Source: Apium graveolens
Taxonomy: Eukaryota > Streptophyta > Magnoliopsida > Apiales > Apiaceae
Length of the DNA stretch: 64,000 nucleotides
Assembly (NCBI RefSeq): GCF_009905375.1
Contig: NC_133655.1
Span: forward strand, 172,173,141-172,237,140
Reading direction: 5' to 3'
Positions 58,491 through 64,000 of the stretch are shown piece by piece. Below the pieces are notes generated by a model that saw nothing but the letters and a program-made list of their open reading frames with translations, was not told the DNA's origin and ran no database searches. The translations under genes and the position numbers were made by a program. How positions within the stretch are numbered: the stretch's first letter is position 1; each line of letters opens with the position of its first letter.

Positions 58491-60809
58491 TTGTATATTG
58501 TGCTAGGTTATTATCAGGAAGCAGTATCTAACATATAGCACCAGTGACGAGACTTGAGAATATTACGACATATCAGGCACCTGCTGCACATTACACTTGG
58601 AATTGTACTCTAGTAAGATGTGTACAAGTGTACTCCTGATTGGTGAGTTAAAAGAGGAAGTCAATGCACCACAGTTCATGGACTTTGCAGCTGCAGATCT
58701 ATTGGACTATGCAATTTCTTCTTCACAATCTTACTTCAGGTTGGTATGAACTAGTATACTGCTCAAGCAATCGTCAAGGACATGGTATGGCACTCTAACA
58801 GAAGTTGTAATTTTATATGAACTAGTAGAGTCGTCATATTTATAACTATTTTATCACTAAGCACAATCATATTGTTTTATATGTGCAGTGGTATATTGAT
58901 TATGCAACATAACAATTAGTATCTAAAGTACTTGACAAGTATCGGTCAATGATATCTTGTTAACATTATGTTGCAGATATTCGTAAGCTTTTGACATGAA
59001 TGAGAATTACTTAGACTTTACCCTAAGTGATCAATGTTTTATCAAAAACTCATTCATATTGAAAAACAAAAATTAAACTTCTTTCTACATTAGTGATTTC
59101 TTATTTCATGTAAAATCTTTTGAAATCACTATTGTAAATCATTTTCTCTCTATTACCATATATTCTGTGTTACAGGTTCAGTCTCCAATGACTTTCTTTC
59201 ATTGACAGTCATGAGGTTGAAAACCCACAACATCTATCCCAGACTGTAAAGACAAACACAAAAACAGAACCAACCAACACTCTTTTACCACTAAAAGTAG
59301 TATGAATGAGCGTGAGGGAGATAGTGCCTAGTGCACCACATAAGGAAGGTTCTGTAGTCAACCCAGTAGCTCTGTCTCCTACATAGATGAGTAGTATTTA
59401 AACCGAGACAACTGCTAGCCCCCATACATCTTCTCAAAAAGATGTAATGGCTGAAAAGGCATAAAAACAGTTACTAGATTCATTCTCTCAACAGGGTGAG
59501 TCTATTGAATTTTGCCTGTCGGCCAAGGTATCCGATGTAGTGTCACCACTTCAAACATAATCAATTCTTGATGCACAAGGAGAGGTTACACACTCAAAGG
59601 ATGAGTTGACGGAAACAAGAGTTTCGACCATTTTAAGGTCAGATTCGATTGTTCAAGGTTCGTTAGTGGACCAATTGCCTTTACAGGTGTTAGGAGAGGA
59701 TACTGATCCAAAAGCCATATGTCAGTGGTCAGTGTCTACCTCCCCAGGCTTAAATCCCCTGGATGCATCTGCGGATAGTGGATCTGACATAGGTGCAGAT
59801 CGGCAACTTGTTGACAATGATTCAGATATTACCTGATGAGTCACAAGGAAATGTCTTCACAGGCATTAGAAGGGAACTTTGATCTTTATGCTAAATTCTT
59901 TGGATCATTGTTTACCTTCCCAGAATTCAAATCTGGAACCCTAAAAGGGAAACTAGCAACTTGTAGATTATGACTCAGATTTATCTGACGAGTTTAACAA
60001 GGATGGGGATTTGTAAACTCCCATTGCACCACCTGTGACCTCCTTAAGGATGGCTAAGGTGATTTTCCTTGCAGGTACAGCTGGATTATGGAGCTATGAG
60101 AGAAGAGTGATACACTTGTGAGAATGAGTGTAAACACGAGTGGAGAGAAGAGTGAAACACATGTGAGGTACACTAAAACAGGATCACACACTCACAGTGA
60201 GGAAGAAAGAGAAACTACTTGTTATTTCTTTTCCATCCAAGTGAAATATGAGAACTCCTTCAGACGACGGCATACATTCCTTCTTTAAGGGGGAGATAGA
60301 AGCTTAAGTAATAGTTTGGAGGATTCCTCAACTAAGGGGGAGAAATAGCAGGGAGTAAGAAAAAGATCCTACATGTACACTACACCACACCATTGTTGTT
60401 TCTAACTACGGATCCTATTGTACGGGAGAGGTGGTAAACACAAGGTGATTTCCTAGTAAGGGAAGAAGCAGTTAGGGGAGTACCATTGGTTTTTATCTGC
60501 GGATCCTATTGTACGGGAGAGGTGGTAAAATGAAGGTGATCTTCTTTAATCAGTTGATTCTCATAGGGGGAGAAGCAAGAGATATGGGCTTTTCAACAGG
60601 AAATGTGGTTGTACAAATGAAGATGGAACTACTTGAAGATATGTTCAGTCTAGAGGAACATCTACTTGGAATCTGGAAAATGTTAAATCTCATCCAGAAC
60701 TTTTCTGCTATTTACTTTGCATGTATGTTTATATCTTTTTCTTATTTGTTAGTTGAGTTATCCTCTAGGTATTTGTGTGTTATTGTCTAACAAACAAATA
60801 GGGGGAGAT
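58491..60809 (+). other. Post-gag region of TR-GAG-2: degenerate frame, repeats and multiple purine tracts
   Basis: 2.3 kb without a supported gene. A degenerate frame includes a 76-codon piece at 59606-59836 rich in Ser/Asp, also present in TR-GAG-1. Its place after a would-be pol recalls the env-like region of Sireviruses, which is inference. A 30-bp repeat occurs at 60409-60438 and 60500-60529. Purine tracts of AGGGGGAGA type lie at about 60287, 60334, 60564 and 60797, the last ending at the LTR. Multiple PPT-like tracts are a reported Sirevirus trait. Confidence 0.65.
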
Positions 60810-62137
60810 TGTAAGTCATATGTCATAGACCTATTTGTATATTCGAGGATTCAACTCAACTCAAATAAGAATGTAATAAGTAAATAGTGGATCGACCGTC
60901 AAAGAGATCTCGCAAAGTAATATCTGTCAAAGGATTCAGAGACAAGGTTCATCTACAGACTTGAGGAATTAATTCACTGGAAGAAGTTCAAGAAATTGAT
61001 CATGCCTCAGTGATATAAGTCAAGATTGTGGATTTAATCAAGTGACAGAGATCTCGTCAGGGTATCAATAAATTACAAGGATTTAATCTGAAGAAAATCA
61101 AAGTGTCAGAGTCAAGACATGAAGAAACGTCACGGAAGTTAGTCACTCATGAACCAGACAGTACATCGAGTGTCAACGTTGAAGTGGTGGAATTGATTCA
61201 TAATTTTCAGTGATTTTCAGAAGATTTGCAGAAGAATGGTTGCTGCTCAAGACTAGAATTAATTCTCTATTAATTAATTAATTCATCTAATTTAATTAAG
61301 AAAATAAATTATATCTGCAAAGAATAATTTATTTATTAATTGAATTAATTGATTAATTAATTCTGATTTAATTCTAGGAATTTTAGGAATTTTCAGAAGT
61401 TTAATTGGATTAAATTCAAGCATTAAATCAGCAAGACAATTGAAAATGAACTAGCATGACAATCAGGATTGTCATACCGATTGTCATGCTAGGCCATTCT
61501 CCATTGTCATACCGAAAGTTACTCTAGGAGGGTAATTGTCTTGCTAGTTCATTCTGATTGTCTTGCTAGTTCATTCAGATTGTCTTGCTAGTTCATTCAA
61601 TTGTCCTACCGAAAGTCATACAAGCTATAGGATTGTCATGCCAATTCAATTCTATTGTTGTGCTGATTTAAAAAGAAGCAGAAGACTTTTCTTTCAATCA
61701 ACTCAATCAAAATTCACACAAGTCAAGAACAAAAGAAAGCAGCCGCCTTTGAAATATAACATTCTTCATCTGCAGAAATTCAAGATCAATTTCTAGTTTG
61801 TTAATGTTAAATCCAAACCACTAGAATTATTTATCTTGTTCTTGTGTATCAATCTAGCGGATTAAAATCCCTAGAACTTAATCTCAAATCGCGTTTAGCA
61901 TTTGATTATAATTATTGCAAAAATAGAAAAAGTTCATGTCGAATTTATTCTAGATTTGTGATAATTGATTTGAGATTAATACCTTGTAATCGATACAGTT
62001 GTTGTAACACATTTCAAGTTTAATAATATTTTTATTTAACTTGAATTTTGTTTCACATTTTTTATTCCGCATTTTATTCGATTATTTGGTAACGTTTGTA
62101 TTCAACCCCCCTTCTACAAACACATTGGGACCCAACA
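60810..62137 (+). repeat. 3' LTR of TR-GAG-2
   Basis: 1328 bp, identical to the 5' LTR except for two single-base differences (5' positions about 54931 and 55727). It ends in CCCAACA at the AAGTG duplication. Confidence 0.95.
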
Positions 62138-62142
62138 AAGTG

Positions 62143-63530
62143 GGTGTACAGGAATAAAATGGATGAAAATGGTATTGTTACTAGAAACAAAGCAAGACTG
62201 GTTGCCAAAGGCTACTCACAAGAAGAATGAATTGACTATGATGAAATTTTTGCTCTAGTTACAAGACTGGAAGCAATAATTTTCCTTGCATTTGCTGCAC
62301 ACTCAAATTTTTAAAGTAAATCAAATGGATGTGAAAATTGCATTCCTCCATGGTGAACCAGAAGAAGAAGTCTATGTGCAACAACCTCCTAGCTTTGAAG
62401 ATCCAGAATTTCTAGATTTTGTTTACAGACTATTAAAGGCTCTCTATGGTTTGAAGCAAGCACCAAGAGTATGGTATGATACCTTGTCAGAATTCTTGAT
62501 CAAGAATGGATTTACTAGAAACATAATTGACAAAACTCTATTATACATGCAACATGGTAATGACATTATCCTAGTTCAAATCTATGTGGATGATATCATC
62601 TTTGGATCTATAAATGAGAAGCTATGTCAAAGATTCTCAAGATTCATGTAGAGTGAATATGAGATATGAATGATGTGAGAATTAAGTTACTTCCTTGGTC
62701 TTCAAGTTAGCCAAAGAAGTGATGGAATTTTCATTAGTCAAACTAAGTATGTCAAAGATCTTCTGAAGAAATTTGGAAAGGTGGATTACTCACATGCATC
62801 TACTCCTATGTCTACAGCTACCAAACTAGATGAAGCTAAAAAGGGAAAGAGTTTAGCCATTTCAAGATATAAGGGAATGATTAGATTTTTACTTTATTTG
62901 ATTGCAACTAGACCCGACATCATGTTTACTACATGTATGTGTGCAAGATTTTAATAATATCCTAAAGAATCACATTTAATGGCTGTCAAGAGGATTTTTA
63001 GATATTTGAAGGAAACTCCAAACTTGGGATTGTGGTATCCTAAGGGAACTGGTTTTGAAGCTAATGGATACACAGATGTAGATTTTCCTGGAAGCAGGGT
63101 AGACAGAAAGAGTACCAGTGGAAGTTGTCAATTCCTTGATCAAAGACTTATATCATGGTATAGTAAGAAACATCTATCTATGTCAATATCCACAACTGAG
63201 GCTGAATATATAGCTATTGGAAGTTGTTGTGCTCAAGTGCTTTGGATTAGAAATCAACTAATGGATTATAGTCTAATGTTATAAAAGATTCATATTATGT
63301 GTGACAATACTAGTGCAATATCCATTGTTGCTAATCTTGTTAACCATTCTAAAACTAAGCATATTGACGTTATGTACCATTTTATTAGAGAACATATTAC
63401 AAATGGTACCATTGAGCTTATTTTTGTTCCAACAGAAAAATAGTTAGCTGACATTTTTACTAAACCTTTGGATGAAGAAATTTTCACAAGGCTTGTAAGT
63501 GAAATTGGTATGCTAAATTCTTTATCCTAA
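62143..63530 (+). pseudogene. pol: RT and RNase H of the plus-strand Sirevirus-like element
   Basis: It resumes inside RT: YRNKMDENGIVTRNKARLVAKGYSQEE, then a stop at about 62228. After a frame change it runs through DVKIAFLHGEPEEEVYVQQPP, LYGLKQAPRVWY and the catalytic YVDD (IYVDDIIFGS, near 62585). Stops at about 62650-62955 break the thumb (FLGLQVSQRSDG, RPDIMF). RNase H: YTDVDFPGSRVDRKSTSG, SISTTEAEYIA, HIDVMYHFIREHI. It ends LADIFTKPLDEEIFTRLV...GMLNSLS with a stop near 63530. The RT active site is preserved, but the frame is broken many times. Confidence 0.88.
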
Positions 63531-64000
63531 GGCAAGAACTCAGCTGTTGGAGCAGATTAGTTCTTAATGAATCAAAATTAATTTTATTGAATTATGGATT
63601 AACTGGAATGTGATTTATAAATATTTCGGAATTTTCTGTATATTTATTTTTTAAAAATAAATCTAACTTGGAATTTTTCTAATTCTAATTACAAATTGTC
63701 CTAATATTAATTCACATAGTTGATATATGAAACTGATATAAGACATAATAAATATGAAACAAAAGTATGTAGAGAACTGAGTTCTCGATAAGTCTGAATG
63801 ACTTGTCGATAAGTCCTTAATGACTTTTTGATAGACTTCTCGATAAGTCTTTTTCCTGACTTCTCGATAATCTATGTAGAGATCTCGATATACTTATCGA
63901 TATGGAGTTCTCTACAATTCAATTTTAGACTTCTCGATAAATAAGAACTGGAATAATTTAAGTTAATAAATTATTTCAGTAAAATACTTTTGATATAAAA
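63531..64000 (+). other. Sequence after pol of the plus-strand Sirevirus-like element, possible LTR start
   Basis: No gene. It may enter the 3' LTR at TGTTGGAGCAGATTAG (63545), but no purine tract precedes this point and the other LTR is not available to confirm it. It contains eight TCGATA-centred motifs of the ACTTCTCGATAAGTC type between about 63782 and 63942. Confidence 0.5.

Larger units (their letters stand above)
54629..62137 (+). mobile_element. TR-GAG-2: young, non-autonomous gag-only LTR retrotransposon
   Basis: 7509 bp with LTRs of equal length (1328 bp each: 54629-55956, 60810-62137) and perfect TSDs AAGTG (54624-54628, 62138-62142). PBS at 55959, one intact gag, a protease scrap, 2.3 kb of non-coding or degenerate sequence and a purine tract. 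No RT or integrase. The LTRs differ at two sites only, by my direct line-by-line comparison. It is the same family as TR-GAG-1. Elements with this structure have been named TR-GAG in plants; this assignment rests on structure. Confidence 0.92.
44890..64000 (+). mobile_element. Sirevirus-like Ty1/copia element on the plus strand, 5'-truncated, with two nested inserts
   Basis: Coding similarity begins abruptly in the integrase zinc finger (about 44897) and runs through integrase, RT and RNase H to about 63530, interrupted by the Tork/Angela-like element (45303-53706) and TR-GAG-2 (54629-62137). LTR, PBS, gag and protease are missing at the 5' side. The end of the element is not defined in the window. 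Many stops and frameshifts are present. Excision of both inserts with their TSDs rejoins the coding sequence exactly (VERKNRT after 53711; GTKWVYRNKMDENG across 54623/62138). Confidence 0.85.

Noticed and set aside
59606..59836. 76-codon ORF in TR-GAG-2 as a functional gene
   Set aside because: It is a fragment of a longer frame full of stops; its presence in TR-GAG-1 shows common descent, not function. Kept only as a possible remnant.

Overview
The window is plant nuclear DNA, most likely from an angiosperm with a large, repeat-rich genome. It consists almost entirely of nested LTR retrotransposons. Four lines of evidence support this: retroelement proteins (Ty3/gypsy with a chromodomain, Ty1/copia with the IN-before-RT order), primer-binding sites complementary to initiator tRNA-Met (TGGTATCAGAGC), TG...CA-bounded long repeats, and 5-bp target-site duplications. 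I found no cellular gene, rRNA, tRNA gene or CRISPR array. The species cannot be named from the sequence alone.

Left part (1-44176). The oldest visible host is a Sirevirus-like copia element on the minus strand (35128-44176; 5' LTR 43110-44176, gag, PR, IN). Its RT/RNase H half lies beyond the left edge of the window. A Tekay/Del-like chromovirus, 'gypsy A' (+ strand, <1-35127), sits inside its pol. Gypsy A has itself been hit three times: a 3.2-kb solo LTR (6909-10115) in its integrase, a gag-only element on the minus strand (TR-GAG-1, 11631-19007) in its 3' LTR, and a second chromovirus on the minus strand, 'gypsy B' (20206-32882), also in the 3' LTR. A further 3.7-kb solo LTR (38722-42451) splits the gag of the Sirevirus-like element.

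Right part (44177-64000). A 5'-truncated, decayed Sirevirus-like copia element on the plus strand (about 44890 to beyond 63530) carries two inserts. One is an internally deleted Tork/Angela-like copia element (45303-53706). Its 5' LTR carries a 409-bp Mutator-type MITE, and its leader carries an array of hairpins. The other is TR-GAG-2 (54629-62137), a gag-only element with an intact 743-codon gag and LTRs that differ at only two positions, so it moved recently.

How the parts work together. None of the pol genes here is intact. All carry stops, frameshifts, deletions or lost catalytic residues. The only long intact element ORFs are the TR-GAG-2 gag, the accessory ORF of gypsy B, and the RNase H/IN/chromodomain segment of gypsy B. 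TR-GAG elements keep LTRs, PBS, polypurine tracts and Gag but lack RT and IN, so they would need pol functions in trans, plausibly from Sirevirus relatives. The observations most worth following up are the leader hairpins with a constant loop and differing self-complementary stems, the 24-bp-phased motif shared by LTR, gag and pol of one Sirevirus-like element, the accessory ORFs upstream of gag in both chromoviruses, and the young gag-only family.
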